A stretch of 39,438 bases of DNA, from positions 1 through 39,438 of the forward strand of contig CALKAK010000189.1 of NCBI GenBank assembly GCA_937983015.1, written 5' to 3'. This DNA is from an uncultured Bacillaceae bacterium. Lineage in GTDB: Bacteria > Bacillota > Bacilli > Bacillales > Caldibacillaceae. The notes under the pieces are model-generated. The model worked only from the letters and a program-made list of their open reading frames with translations, ran no database searches and was not told the origin of the DNA. Each line of letters begins with the position of its first letter. Positions within the stretch are counted from its first letter, which is position 1. Both the position numbers and the translations under genes were made by a program. This document shows positions 32,535-39,438 of the stretch, one piece after another.

Positions 32535-34493
32535 TTATCGAACGATCGCTCCATTCGGTAAAGCGGGATCTGCCGTGATTACGGCGAGTTTACCATCTTT
32601 TTCCCCCGATAAGATCATTCCCTCGGATATTTCGCCACGAATTTTCGCCGGTTTCAAGTTGGTGACAACAACGACTTTTTTGCCGATCAGATCCTCTGGT
32701 TTATAGTATTCGGCGATTCCTGAAATGACTTGCCGGGTTTCCTCACCTAAATCTAAGCGGAGTTTTAAGAGTTTGTCGGCATTCTTTACCGGTTCACAAG
32801 CGATGATTTCAGCTACTTTCAGCTGAACTTTGGAAAAATCATCGACGGTGATCTGTGCAGCCTCTTTTTGCGCCTTTTCTTCTTTCTCTGTTGTTTTTGG
32901 CCGTGTTCCTTTCATTTGACTCTGAATAAAAGCCACTTCTTTTTCAACATCTAAACGCGGGAATAGTGGCGCTCCTTTTTCCACCTTCGTACCGGCAGGG
33001 ATTTGCCCGAACTCTTCCAGGCTATCCCAAGCAAATAGTTTTTCATCATGGATCCCTAATTGATGGAATATTTTCTTCGGTGTTTCTGTTAAAAACGGCT
33101 GTAACATAACAGCGATTTGCCGTATAGCTTCGGCCAAATGGGCCATGACGCTAGCCAGATCGTTTCTTTTATCTGGTTCTTTGGCCAGTTTCCACGGCAT
33201 CGTCTCATCGATGTATTTGTTTGCGCGAGAAATGAATTGCCATACCGCCGTTAATGCGACAGAAAATTGGAGATTTTCCATCGCTTCTTCATATTTTTGC
33301 CGTGCTTCTTTACTTACCCGTACTAAAGACCGTTCATATTCATTCGTTGAACCTTGATATTCAGGAATCACGCCATCAAAATATTGGGTGATCATGGCCA
33401 CGGTACGGTTTAGTAAATTCCCAAGGTCGTTGGCGAGATCAAAGTTGATCCGTTTGACAAATTGTTCTGGCGTGAATTCCCCGTCGGCACCGAAAGGAAC
33501 TTCACGTAACAAATAGTAGCGCAAGGCATCCAGTCCATACTTATTGATCAATGTGACAGGATCGATCACATTCCCTTTCGATTTGGACATTTTCTCATCT
33601 TTCATCAATAACCAGCCGTGAGCGAACACCTTTTTCGGCAACGGTAGATCGAGGGCCATTAAAATAATCGGCCAATAAATCGTATGGAAGCGGACGATCT
33701 CTTTTCCGACTAAGTGCACATCCGCAGGCCAATATTTCGTGAATTTACTTTCATCTTCCGTGCCGTAACCGAGCGCGGTAATGTAATTCGTCAATGCATC
33801 CAGCCAGACATAAATGACGTGTTTTGGATCCTCTTTGATGGGAATCCCCCAATCAAAACTTGTTCTAGATACCGCGAGATCTTCCAGACCCGGTTTAATA
33901 AAGTTATTGATCATCTCGTTTTTACGGGATTCCGGCTGGATAAAATCAGGATTTTCTTCATAATACTTCAGTAGTCGATCGACGTATTTCCCCATCTTGA
34001 AGAAATAGGTTTCTTCTTCAACCCATTCCACTTTTTTTCCACAGTCCGGGCATGCCCCGTGGTTCAGTTGATGCTCGGTGAAATACGCTTCACAAGATGT
34101 ACAGTACCAGCCTTCATAAGTTCCAAGATAAATATCGCCGGTTTCCAGCAAATGGGAGAAAATTTTTTGCACGATTTCTGTATGCCTTTTTTCAGTTGTA
34201 CGGATAAAATCATCATAAGATATATCTAATTTTTTCCATAAGTCTTTAATGGTCGCAACAATACGATCGACATATTCCTGGGGAGTCACTCCGTTTTCTT
34301 CCGCCTTGCGCTGAATTTTCAAACCGTGCTCATCGGTCCCGGTTAAAAACATGACATCGTATCCACGCATTCTTTTATAACGAGCAATGGCATCGGCCGC
34401 TACCGTAGTATACGCATGTCCAATATGTAATTTGTCACTAGGATAATAAATCGGTGTCGTTATATAGAATGTGTTCTTGGTAGATTTTAACAT
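32535..34493 (-). CDS. metG: Methionine--tRNA ligase
   Basis: Class I synthetase charging tRNA-Met. The 652 residues show HIGH (23-26), the zinc knuckle CTSC...CPDC (about 131-152), the KMSKS loop (about 300), an anticodon-binding helical domain (about 380-540), a charged linker (KGTRPKTTEKEEKAQKEA) and a C-terminal EMAP/Trbp111-type tRNA-binding domain from about 550 (DFSKVQLKVAEIIACEPV). It is the B. subtilis-type MetS with one zinc. ATG 34493 has only a modest ribosome site (GGGGCGATAACC). A promoter lies at about 34640-34670 with a leader hairpin; I saw no T-box or S-box elements. Confidence 0.98.
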   Translation of the reverse strand: MLKSTKNTFYITTPIYYPSDKLHIGHAYTTVAADAIARYKRMRGYDVMFLTGTDEHGLKIQRKAEENGVTPQEYVDRIVATIKDLWKKLDISYDDFIRTTEKRHTEIVQKIFSHLLETGDIYLGTYEGWYCTSCEAYFTEHQLNHGACPDCGKKVEWVEEETYFFKMGKYVDRLLKYYEENPDFIQPESRKNEMINNFIKPGLEDLAVSRTSFDWGIPIKEDPKHVIYVWLDALTNYITALGYGTEDESKFTKYWPADVHLVGKEIVRFHTIYWPIILMALDLPLPKKVFAHGWLLMKDEKMSKSKGNVIDPVTLINKYGLDALRYYLLREVPFGADGEFTPEQFVKRINFDLANDLGNLLNRTVAMITQYFDGVIPEYQGSTNEYERSLVRVSKEARQKYEEAMENLQFSVALTAVWQFISRANKYIDETMPWKLAKEPDKRNDLASVMAHLAEAIRQIAVMLQPFLTETPKKIFHQLGIHDEKLFAWDSLEEFGQIPAGTKVEKGAPLFPRLDVEKEVAFIQSQMKGTRPKTTEKEEKAQKEAAQITVDDFSKVQLKVAEIIACEPVKNADKLLKLRLDLGEETRQVISGIAEYYKPEDLIGKKVVVVTNLKPAKIRGEISEGMILSGEKDGKLAVITADPALPNGAIVR

Positions 34494-34790
34494 GGTTATC
34501 GCCCCATTCCTCTTTCATCGATATAGTTGTAAATCTCCACTGTATTAATTGCTGTATTATATTTTTTAACAACACTGCAACCATTTTTCCCTTTAAGAGG
34601 GAAATTCCAATCATTCTATATATCAAAATAGTCACTTATATGTTGAAAATATACATGAAAACGGAGAAAAGTTCAACCGCCACCTATTCGCACCCTTATC
34701 CTCCTTTCTACAGGAACCCTCGCAAAAATTGTATTTCAATAACATAATTAGCAAAAATACTATTCTATTAATATGAAAAATAAATAATAT

Positions 34791-34819
34791 TTGATTGTTC
34801 TGGGAAGAAATGGTATTAT
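34791..34819 (+). promoter_or_regulatory. abrB promoter
   Basis: TTGATT (34791-34796), a 17-bp spacer and TATTAT (34814-34819) on the plus strand with TGG before the -10 (extended -10). I found no exact Spo0A box (TGTCGAA) here, although abrB is a classic Spo0A-repressed gene. Confidence 0.7.
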
Positions 34820-34826
34820 TTAGGTA

Positions 34827-34849
34827 TACTAAAAAGGTAATTTTTAGTA
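34827..34849 (+). repeat. Perfect inverted repeat at the abrB transcription start
   Basis: TACTAAAAA-ggtaa-TTTTTAGTA, a 9-bp perfect inverted repeat with a 5-nt centre starting about 8 bp past the -10. It could be an operator or a 5' stem-loop on the mRNA. AbrB prefers AT-rich DNA and represses itself in B. subtilis, so autorepression is one possible role. Confidence 0.6.
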
Positions 34850-34892
34850 ACCACGTTCGTCTGGATCATTAATACGATGAGAGGGGATTGAA

Positions 34893-35174
34893 GTGAAATC
34901 AACAGGAATCGTCCGGAAAGTCGATGAACTGGGCCGTGTTGTCATTCCGATCGAGTTGCGTCGTAACCTTGGGATCAGTGAAAAGGATGCACTAGAAATC
35001 TATGTTGATGATGATAAAATCGTGTTGAAAAAATACAAACCGAACATGACCTGTATTATAACAGGCGAAGTTTCCGACGATAATGTCGTGTTAGCCAATG
35101 GCAAAATCGTATTGAGTAGAGAAGGGGCAGAAATCTTAATTAAGGAAATTAAAAACGCTTTCAATATGGAATAA
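34893..35174 (+). CDS. abrB: Transition-state regulator AbrB
   Basis: Global repressor of post-exponential genes. The 93 residues have the swapped-hairpin AbrB DNA-binding domain in 1-50 (GIVRKVDELGRVVIPIELRR, LGISEKDALEIYVDDDK) and the AbrB-type C-terminal multimerisation domain (CIITGEVSDDNVVLANGKIV, LSREGAEILIKEI). The GTG start at 34893 has GAGAGGGG 6 nt upstream. It is transcribed divergently from metG and convergently to rsmI, as in B. subtilis. Close relative in the window: the N-terminal domain of SpoVT. Confidence 0.97.
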   Translation: MKSTGIVRKVDELGRVVIPIELRRNLGISEKDALEIYVDDDKIVLKKYKPNMTCIITGEVSDDNVVLANGKIVLSREGAEILIKEIKNAFNME

Positions 35175-35177
35175 GAC

Positions 35178-35215
35178 GCGGCTCCGCCACCGACAGGTTA
35201 GCCGCTTTTCTTTTT
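35178..35215 (+). terminator. Terminator after abrB
   Basis: Stem GCGGCT/AGCCGC (35178-35205) with a 16-nt loop that can pair further, then TTTTCTTTTT. It lies just after the abrB stop and before the convergent end of rsmI. Confidence 0.85.
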
Positions 35216-35231
35216 CTCGCTTACAATTCGT

Positions 35232-36101
35232 TTACTCGATATGGAAGATTCGGTACACTTCCCGCCGGTTCATGCCCCGCTCCTTTGCCGTCTTTTTGAT
35301 CGCTTCTTTTACAGGCTCTCCTTTTTCGATGTAATACTGGACATGTTCTTTTACACTCAAGGATCGCCACCAGAGGGCTAATTCCTCATTTTCTCCAGCG
35401 GCTGCGCCTTCGACGATCAAGCAAAATTCGCCACGAACCGTTTCCTTTTCCACCCATTCCAACGCTTCCGAAAGATTGCCGCGCAAGTATTCCTCAAATT
35501 TTTTCGTCAGTTCCCGTGCAAGGACGATCTCGCGATCCCCCCATGTTTGAAACATCGCTTCTAGTGTTTCTTTAAGGCGGTGCGGCGCTTCATAGAAGAT
35601 CATCGTTGCCGGCATCCCTTTTAATTCATCAAGCATTTTTTCCCTTTCCTGTTTTTTCCGCGGTAAAAATCCATGGAAATAAAAAGGTTGCGGTTGTATT
35701 CCCGAGGCGACGAGAGCCGTTAAGGCGGCGTTCGCTCCCGGAATCGCGATTACCGGAAAACCATTACGGATCACGTCCTGAATCAATTCATAACCGGGAT
35801 CCGAGATCGCCGGCATTCCCGCATCACTTACTAAAGCGATCGTATTCCCTTCCGATAATAAGCGGATGATCTTTTCCCCGCCCGTTTTTTTATTATGTTC
35901 ATGATAACTCATTATCGGCGTTTGAATCGCGAAATGGGTTAGAAGTTTTCGCGTATTCCTTGTATCCTCTGCCGCGATCATATCAACATTTTGTAAAATC
36001 TTTAACGCCCGTAAAGTAATATCTTCCAGATTGCCGATCGGGGTGGGCACTAAATAGAGGGCAGCTTTTCCGTCTTCAACAAAACTTTTTTGGCTTTTCA
36101 T
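35232..36101 (-). CDS. rsmI: 16S rRNA C1402 2'-O-methyltransferase
   Basis: SAM-dependent methyltransferase of the tetrapyrrole-methylase fold that modifies C1402 in the 30S decoding centre. The 289 residues show LYLVPTPIGNLEDITLRA, AAEDTRNTRKLL, LVSDAGMPAISDPGYEL, IPGANAALTALVASG, FHGFLPRK and FYEAPHRL. These are the complete family motifs. ATG 36101 overlaps the yazA stop by 4 nt (ATGA). It is the last gene of the yabB-yazA-rsmI chain. Confidence 0.97.
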   Translation of the reverse strand: MKSQKSFVEDGKAALYLVPTPIGNLEDITLRALKILQNVDMIAAEDTRNTRKLLTHFAIQTPIMSYHEHNKKTGGEKIIRLLSEGNTIALVSDAGMPAISDPGYELIQDVIRNGFPVIAIPGANAALTALVASGIQPQPFYFHGFLPRKKQEREKMLDELKGMPATMIFYEAPHRLKETLEAMFQTWGDREIVLARELTKKFEEYLRGNLSEALEWVEKETVRGEFCLIVEGAAAGENEELALWWRSLSVKEHVQYYIEKGEPVKEAIKKTAKERGMNRREVYRIFHIE

Positions 36102-36358
36102 CTGTTATGACTCCTTAAATACACTTCTTTTTCCTTTCTAGTCATTTTTTTAAAGCGATATTCGGCTCGCATCGCTTCTTCCTTTGTCGGAAAAATTTCA
36201 TAATGAAGGCAGCGAACGGGTCGTCGGCTTCTTGTGTATTTAGCCCCTTTACCGGTATTATGGGCGCGAATCCGCCTTTCTAAATGAACCGTATATCCCC
36301 CATAATAACTACCGTCGCGACATTCCAATACGTAAAAATAAAACTTATTTTTTTCCAT
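36098..36358 (-). CDS. yazA: GIY-YIG domain protein YazA
   Basis: Small single-domain GIY-YIG nuclease-like protein; cellular role unknown. I take ATG 36358 (residues MEKNKFYFYVLECRDGSYYG, 86 in all) because it fits the family N-terminus and has AAGGG 9 nt upstream; the longer frame to 36403 runs back into yabB. Motif residues: YVLEC and YYGGYT for the two short motifs, then RRIRAHNTGKGAKYTRSRRP with the catalytic-type arginine and later glutamate in the EEAMRAEYR helix. It overlaps yabB by 14 nt and rsmI by 4 nt. Confidence 0.93.
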   Translation of the reverse strand: MEKNKFYFYVLECRDGSYYGGYTVHLERRIRAHNTGKGAKYTRSRRPVRCLHYEIFPTKEEAMRAEYRFKKMTRKEKEVYLRSHNR

Positions 36359-37106
36359 ATAACATTTCCCTTGCCATGTCCGTATATTCATCATTGTCTT
36401 CATAGATGATAAAAGGAGGTAAAATCTTCAAATCCGGTTTCCCGTCGCGAATCCCCTCAATTAAGAGCGTGTTCGCTTCTTTTCCTAATTTCGGATAAAC
36501 GAATTGCAACCGTTTCGGTTCAAGCCGATATTTTCGCATCAACGTTAATATTTCCAACAAACGACCCGGTCGATGCACGAAAGCCACTTTTCCACCCGGT
36601 TTGACCAATTTACTTGCGGCTTCAATGACATCTTCGAGAGTACAGTATAGCTCATGACGGGCGATCGCAAAGGGTTCGCGTTCATTAAGAATGGCCGTTT
36701 CATGGACGGGGAAATAAGGAGGATTACATGTGACCACATCAAAACGATTATGGCCGAGCTTTTGGGGCGCCTCCCGTAAATCCCCGTGAATGATTTCGAT
36801 CTGATCGGCTAAACCATTATATTCCACACTTCTTTTCGCCATATCATATAATCGTTCCTGAATTTCTACGCCGATAATTTTTCCTTTCGTGCGTGTGCTT
36901 AAAAGCAAGGGGATAACACCGTTTCCCGTTCCGAGATCAATAATTTTTCCTTTTTGTATGGGTAAATATACAAAACGCGCCAACAATACGGCGTCGAGGG
37001 AGAACGAAAATACGGAAGGACTTTGAATGATGCGCAGGTTTTCCGCCAGTAAATAATCCAGGCGTTCATCATGATATAGCGGAACCTGCTTTTGATTTGA
37101 ACTCAT
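36345..37106 (-). CDS. yabB: tRNA1(Val) A37 N6-methyltransferase-like (YabB/TrmN6)
   Basis: SAM-dependent adenine methyltransferase. The SAM site is IIDLGTGNGVIPLLL (about 57-71), followed by GVEIQ and the catalytic NPPYF (in VVTCNPPYF, about 124). NPPY is typical of N6-adenine methyltransferases, and the E. coli homologue modifies A37 of tRNA1-Val. ATG 37106 (GGAG 4 nt upstream) gives 253 residues; the ATG at 37118 lies before that site. The reaction is by homology only; the B. subtilis tRNA target is less certain. Confidence 0.92.
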   Translation of the reverse strand: MSSNQKQVPLYHDERLDYLLAENLRIIQSPSVFSFSLDAVLLARFVYLPIQKGKIIDLGTGNGVIPLLLSTRTKGKIIGVEIQERLYDMAKRSVEYNGLADQIEIIHGDLREAPQKLGHNRFDVVTCNPPYFPVHETAILNEREPFAIARHELYCTLEDVIEAASKLVKPGGKVAFVHRPGRLLEILTLMRKYRLEPKRLQFVYPKLGKEANTLLIEGIRDGKPDLKILPPFIIYEDNDEYTDMAREMLYGKK

Positions 37107-37154
37107 GTTGCTCCACATCCTGTTAAACGTTTTTGCGATCGTTATTTTTGATAG

Positions 37155-37186
37155 GAAAAAACCTTCCTCGAGATTGCGGAAGGTTA
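37155..37186 (-). terminator. Terminator spanning the yabA stop codon
   Basis: 8-bp perfect stem AACCTTCC/GGAAGGTT (37160-37185) with a 10-nt loop, followed on the minus strand by TTTTTCC. The TAA of yabA (37184-37186) overlaps the first bases of the stem. Confidence 0.88.
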
Positions 37187-37540
37187 CGATTTGCTTTTAT
37201 TTAAAAATGATAAACAAAACATGCAATCGCCTTCTTTACGTAATGTGCCGAACTGCAAGTTGCAGATATGAAATCCCTCATGATACAATCGAGCGAGATT
37301 ATCATAACCCTCCCCGATCTCCAGTTTCGCATGCTCCTTTTCCTCTCCGGTCCCCGTATCTTGTGAATGCTCCGCTCGCTTTGCAAATTGCTTGCGTAAA
37401 TGTTCGTTTTCTAATTTTAACGAATTATTTTCTTCGATGATTTTGCCAATGTACTGTTTCAGTTCTCCCAGCTGTTTATATAGCTCGCCGATCTGCTGTT
37501 CCAAATTACCCACAGCATCAAATAACTCTTTATTATTCAT
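37184..37540 (-). CDS. yabA: Replication initiation control protein YabA
   Basis: Negative regulator of DNA replication initiation that binds DnaA and the sliding clamp DnaN. ATG 37540 (GAGGTGG 5 nt upstream) gives 118 residues. The N-terminal half is a coiled coil (LEQQIGELYKQLGELKQYIG). The C-terminal domain has the zinc ligands in FHICNLQFGTLRKEGDCMFC, i.e. His, Cys and the final CxxC. It lies in the order holB-ricT-yabA, as in B. subtilis. Linked to a separate DnaA-box observation at yabR. Confidence 0.95.
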   Translation of the reverse strand: MNNKELFDAVGNLEQQIGELYKQLGELKQYIGKIIEENNSLKLENEHLRKQFAKRAEHSQDTGTGEEKEHAKLEIGEGYDNLARLYHEGFHICNLQFGTLRKEGDCMFCLSFLNKSKS

Positions 37541-37553
37541 CAATTCCACCTCA

Positions 37554-38381
37554 TTAATCCGTGGCTTTAGTAGAGATGACCCCTTCTTCGATGATCTCAT
37601 CCAGTGTGTATTCGATTACTTTTTGTTGCTCGATTAATTCAATTTGCACGATCCGGTCCATCAAGTTGAGTCCAACCACCTTACCAGTACCGTGTGTCGT
37701 CTCGATCAATTCTCCTAAATCCGGCAATTGTTCTTTGGCATTTTCATATTCTTCACTTTCATATTTTAAACAACACATCAGCCGACCGCATAAACCGGAA
37801 ATTTTCGCTGGATTCAAAGATAGATTTTGATCCTTCGCCATTTTAATCGATACCGGCTCGAAATCACCGAGGAAAGTTGAACAGCAAAGCATCCGACCAC
37901 AGGGACCGATTCCCCCGAGCATTTTCGCCTCATCGCGAACACCGATTTGGCGTAATTCAATTCTCGTTTTAAAAATTGCTGCCAGGTCTTTAACGAGTTC
38001 CCGAAAATCGACACGACCATCGGCGGTAAAATAAAAGATGACTTTATTGCGATCGAATGTGTATTCCACATCGATCAATTTCATTTCCAGCTGGTGTTCA
38101 GCAATTTTTTTCAGACAAATATCGAATGCTTCCCTGGCTGCCTTTTTATTGGCGATCACCTGGAGCCGATCTTTTTCTGTAGCGACGCGCAAAACCTTTT
38201 TTAAAGGCAAGACGATATCCTCTTCTTCCACTTGTTTATTGGCGATCACGACTTTTCCATATTCAATGCCGCGCGCCGTCTCAACGATAACAAAACTATC
38301 TGTCTCTATATCCAGCCCATCCGGGTCAAAATAATAGATTTTTCCTGCCTTTTTAAAGCGGACACCAACTACATTGTACAT
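37554..38381 (-). CDS. ricT: RicT (YaaT), Fe-S regulator of RNase Y and sporulation
   Basis: PSP1-family protein. In B. subtilis RicA, RicF and RicT form a complex with Fe-S clusters that aids RNase Y and promotes Spo0A activation. The 275 residues contain the PSP1 domain and the cysteine clusters GPCGRMLCC and GLCGRLMCC (about 160-212), which bind the clusters. Neighbouring motifs are RIELRQIGVRDEAKMLGGIG, shown in part as QIGVRDEAKMLGGIG. It begins 3 nt after the holB stop region and ends 14 bp before yabA, so all three are one transcript. Confidence 0.96.
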   Translation of the reverse strand: MYNVVGVRFKKAGKIYYFDPDGLDIETDSFVIVETARGIEYGKVVIANKQVEEEDIVLPLKKVLRVATEKDRLQVIANKKAAREAFDICLKKIAEHQLEMKLIDVEYTFDRNKVIFYFTADGRVDFRELVKDLAAIFKTRIELRQIGVRDEAKMLGGIGPCGRMLCCSTFLGDFEPVSIKMAKDQNLSLNPAKISGLCGRLMCCLKYESEEYENAKEQLPDLGELIETTHGTGKVVGLNLMDRIVQIELIEQQKVIEYTLDEIIEEGVISTKATD

Positions 38382-38384
38382 CGG

Positions 38385-39383
38385 CTATCCCTCCAGTAGT
38401 CTAACCGCAAGCTGTTCCATGAGAAGCGCACCATTCACATTCGCTTCTAGACGCCCTTTTGCCTTCAGAATCGTACGAATGAAACGGGTTAATTCTCCGG
38501 GAGCCAGTTGTAAAGCTTGTTTTTTCCATATTTGCAAATTTCCCGGGTAAACCAAATCCTGTTCACGATTATTTTGTACCGCTAAAATATCTCGGTAGAT
38601 CAACATGAGCATGTCTAAACCTATATCCATTTGTTCCCGAGTTTTAAAATGGGGTAACCAATCCGTCTGTATATAAATCAGGGCATCCATTAACCGCCTG
38701 TTATTTATGATTTCATTTAATTTTAGCACTATTTCTTTGGCTTGTAAAAACCACTCATCTTCTTTTAAAGTTTTTGCCTCATGAACACTATTTGTTAAAT
38801 AGGCATATAACGGCGCTTCTTCAGGAGAAAACCCCTGCAAAACGAGTATTTGCACTAGCTCTTCCTTCGACAATGACCGAAAAGATACGATCTGACACCG
38901 CGAAACTATGGTGGATAAGATTTTTTGCGGTTGTTCTGTAATTAAAATAGCGACGGTTTGTCCATCCGGTTCTTCTAAAAATTTCAGCAAACTATTCGCC
39001 GCATTTACCGTCATTTTATCCGCATGCATAAGGATATAGACCTTATATTGCGATTCTACAGCCTTTTTCGAAAACTCTTGTTGTAAGTCGCGGATTTGAT
39101 CTATTTTAATCGAAGCACCATCCGGCTCGATGATATGTAAATCAGGATTATTCTGGTTATCGATCCTGCGACAGGAAAGGCACGATTCACAAGGTTTATA
39201 TCCATCGATAACATGTTCACAAAATATGGCTTTGGCGAAGAGCAAGGCGACATCTCTTTTTCCGGTCCCTTTCTCCCCTTCAAATAAATATGCATGCGCG
39301 ATTCGCTGTTTCTGCAACATATTTTTTAACATGCGCATCGCCACCGGTTGTCTTTTTTCTAATAAATCCCATGTATGAGTCAT
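38385..39383 (-). CDS. holB: DNA polymerase III subunit delta'
   Basis: Clamp-loader subunit working with DnaX and HolA. The 332 residues have a P-loop-like GEKGTGKRDVA (about 36-46), the four-cysteine zinc module CEH...CESCLSC (about 54-71), SRC motif in IVSRCQIVSF (about 160), and a helical C-terminal domain. ATG 39383 has AAGGA 9 nt upstream. It is the first complete gene of the holB-ricT-yabA unit. Confidence 0.95.
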   Translation of the reverse strand: MTHTWDLLEKRQPVAMRMLKNMLQKQRIAHAYLFEGEKGTGKRDVALLFAKAIFCEHVIDGYKPCESCLSCRRIDNQNNPDLHIIEPDGASIKIDQIRDLQQEFSKKAVESQYKVYILMHADKMTVNAANSLLKFLEEPDGQTVAILITEQPQKILSTIVSRCQIVSFRSLSKEELVQILVLQGFSPEEAPLYAYLTNSVHEAKTLKEDEWFLQAKEIVLKLNEIINNRRLMDALIYIQTDWLPHFKTREQMDIGLDMLMLIYRDILAVQNNREQDLVYPGNLQIWKKQALQLAPGELTRFIRTILKAKGRLEANVNGALLMEQLAVRLLEG

Positions 39384-39408
39384 TTAGACCAATCCTTTTT
39401 CAAACGCT

Positions 39409-39438
39409 TTAAATATATAAATTGATCAACAATCCTTT
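39409..39438 (-). CDS. yaaR: Probable YaaR C-terminus (partial)
   Basis: Only the last nine codons and a TAA lie in the window, reading KGLLINLYI. This matches my recollection of the end of DUF327-family YaaR, and yaaR lies just upstream of holB in B. subtilis. The evidence is short and mostly positional, so the call is tentative. Confidence 0.55.
   Translation of the reverse strand, partial: KGLLINLYI

Larger units (their letters stand above)
34494..34892. other. Divergent control region between metG and abrB
   Basis: A 399-base AT-rich gap without a credible gene. For metG: promoter TTGAAC-N17-TATATT on the minus strand (about 34648-34676) and a 7-bp leader hairpin TTTCCCT/AGGGAAA (34586-34604). 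For abrB: promoter 34791-34819 and inverted repeat 34827-34849. A GC-richer patch at about 34670-34725 carries AAAGGAGG and a six-codon frame on the minus strand, upstream of the metG promoter; its role is unknown. Confidence 0.6.

Noticed and set aside
34438..34635. 65-codon frame overlapping the metG start
   Set aside because: It covers the metG leader and the first metG codons in another frame and has no ribosome site or family similarity.
34494..34680. T-box or SAM-type riboswitch upstream of metG
   Set aside because: I looked for the T-box sequence, specifier loop and a terminator next to the start codon and found none. Only a short leader hairpin is present.
1..39438. CRISPR array, insertion sequence, prophage or toxin-antitoxin pair
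   Set aside because: No regularly spaced repeats, transposase motifs, integrase motifs or paired small toxin/antitoxin genes were found. All sizeable frames are accounted for by conserved chromosomal genes.

Overview
This window is a contiguous chromosomal block from a spore-forming Firmicute of the Bacillaceae. It carries the region that in Bacillus subtilis runs from holB to lysS, shown here in reverse orientation, so almost every gene is on the minus strand. The identification rests on gene content and order (spoIIE, spoVT, spoVG, yabP-yabQ-divIC, veg, sspF, abrB and others) and on regulatory sites for Spo0A and the sigma factors A, E, G, H and K. I see no transposase, phage gene, CRISPR array, integrase or rRNA operon. 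The species cannot be named from the sequence alone. Only the elongator tRNA-Met gene and abrB are on the plus strand.

Layout from low to high coordinate: lysS (5' two thirds only), cysK, hslO, ftsH, hpt-tilS (4-nt overlap), yabT-yabS, spoIIE, tRNA-Met (+), yabR, divIC-yabQ-yabP, rqcP (yabO), yabN (MazG fusion), spoVT, mfd, fin, pth, ctc, prs-glmU (overlapping), spoVG, purR, sspF, veg, yabG, rsmA-rnmV (overlapping), yabE, tatD, metG, abrB (+), rsmI-yazA-yabB (overlapping chain), yabA-ricT-holB, and the last codons of a probable yaaR.

The genes fall into several groups. Translation, tRNA and ribosome upkeep: lysS, metG, pth, tilS, rsmA, rsmI, trmN6-like yabB, rnmV, rqcP, ctc and yabR. Precursor supply: prs, glmU, hpt, purR and cysK. 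Replication and repair: holB, yabA and mfd. Proteostasis and redox stress: ftsH and hslO. Division and sporulation: divIC, spoIIE, yabP, yabQ, spoVT, fin, spoVG, yabG, sspF, abrB, ricT and yabT/yabS. Each sporulation gene with a readable promoter has one suited to its known stage: Spo0A-type for spoIIE (21-bp spacer plus Spo0A boxes), sigma-H for spoVG, sigma-E for yabP, sigma-G for fin and spoVT, and sigma-K for yabG.

Compared with B. subtilis order as I recall it, several genes are absent from their usual places: coaX (hslO/ftsH), yabM (yabN/spoVT), ispE (sspF/purR), yabJ/ridA (purR/spoVG) and the pab/fol/dusB cluster (cysK/lysS). The junctions are clean, with terminators and promoters in place and no visible pseudogene remains.

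I found no clearly new multi-gene system. The most notable observations are regulatory: a perfect-consensus promoter followed at once by a terminator-like hairpin before lysS, a DnaA box inside the yabR promoter spacer, paired PurBoxes over the purR promoter, a perfect inverted repeat at the abrB start, and several terminator hairpins that contain the stop codon of the gene they end.
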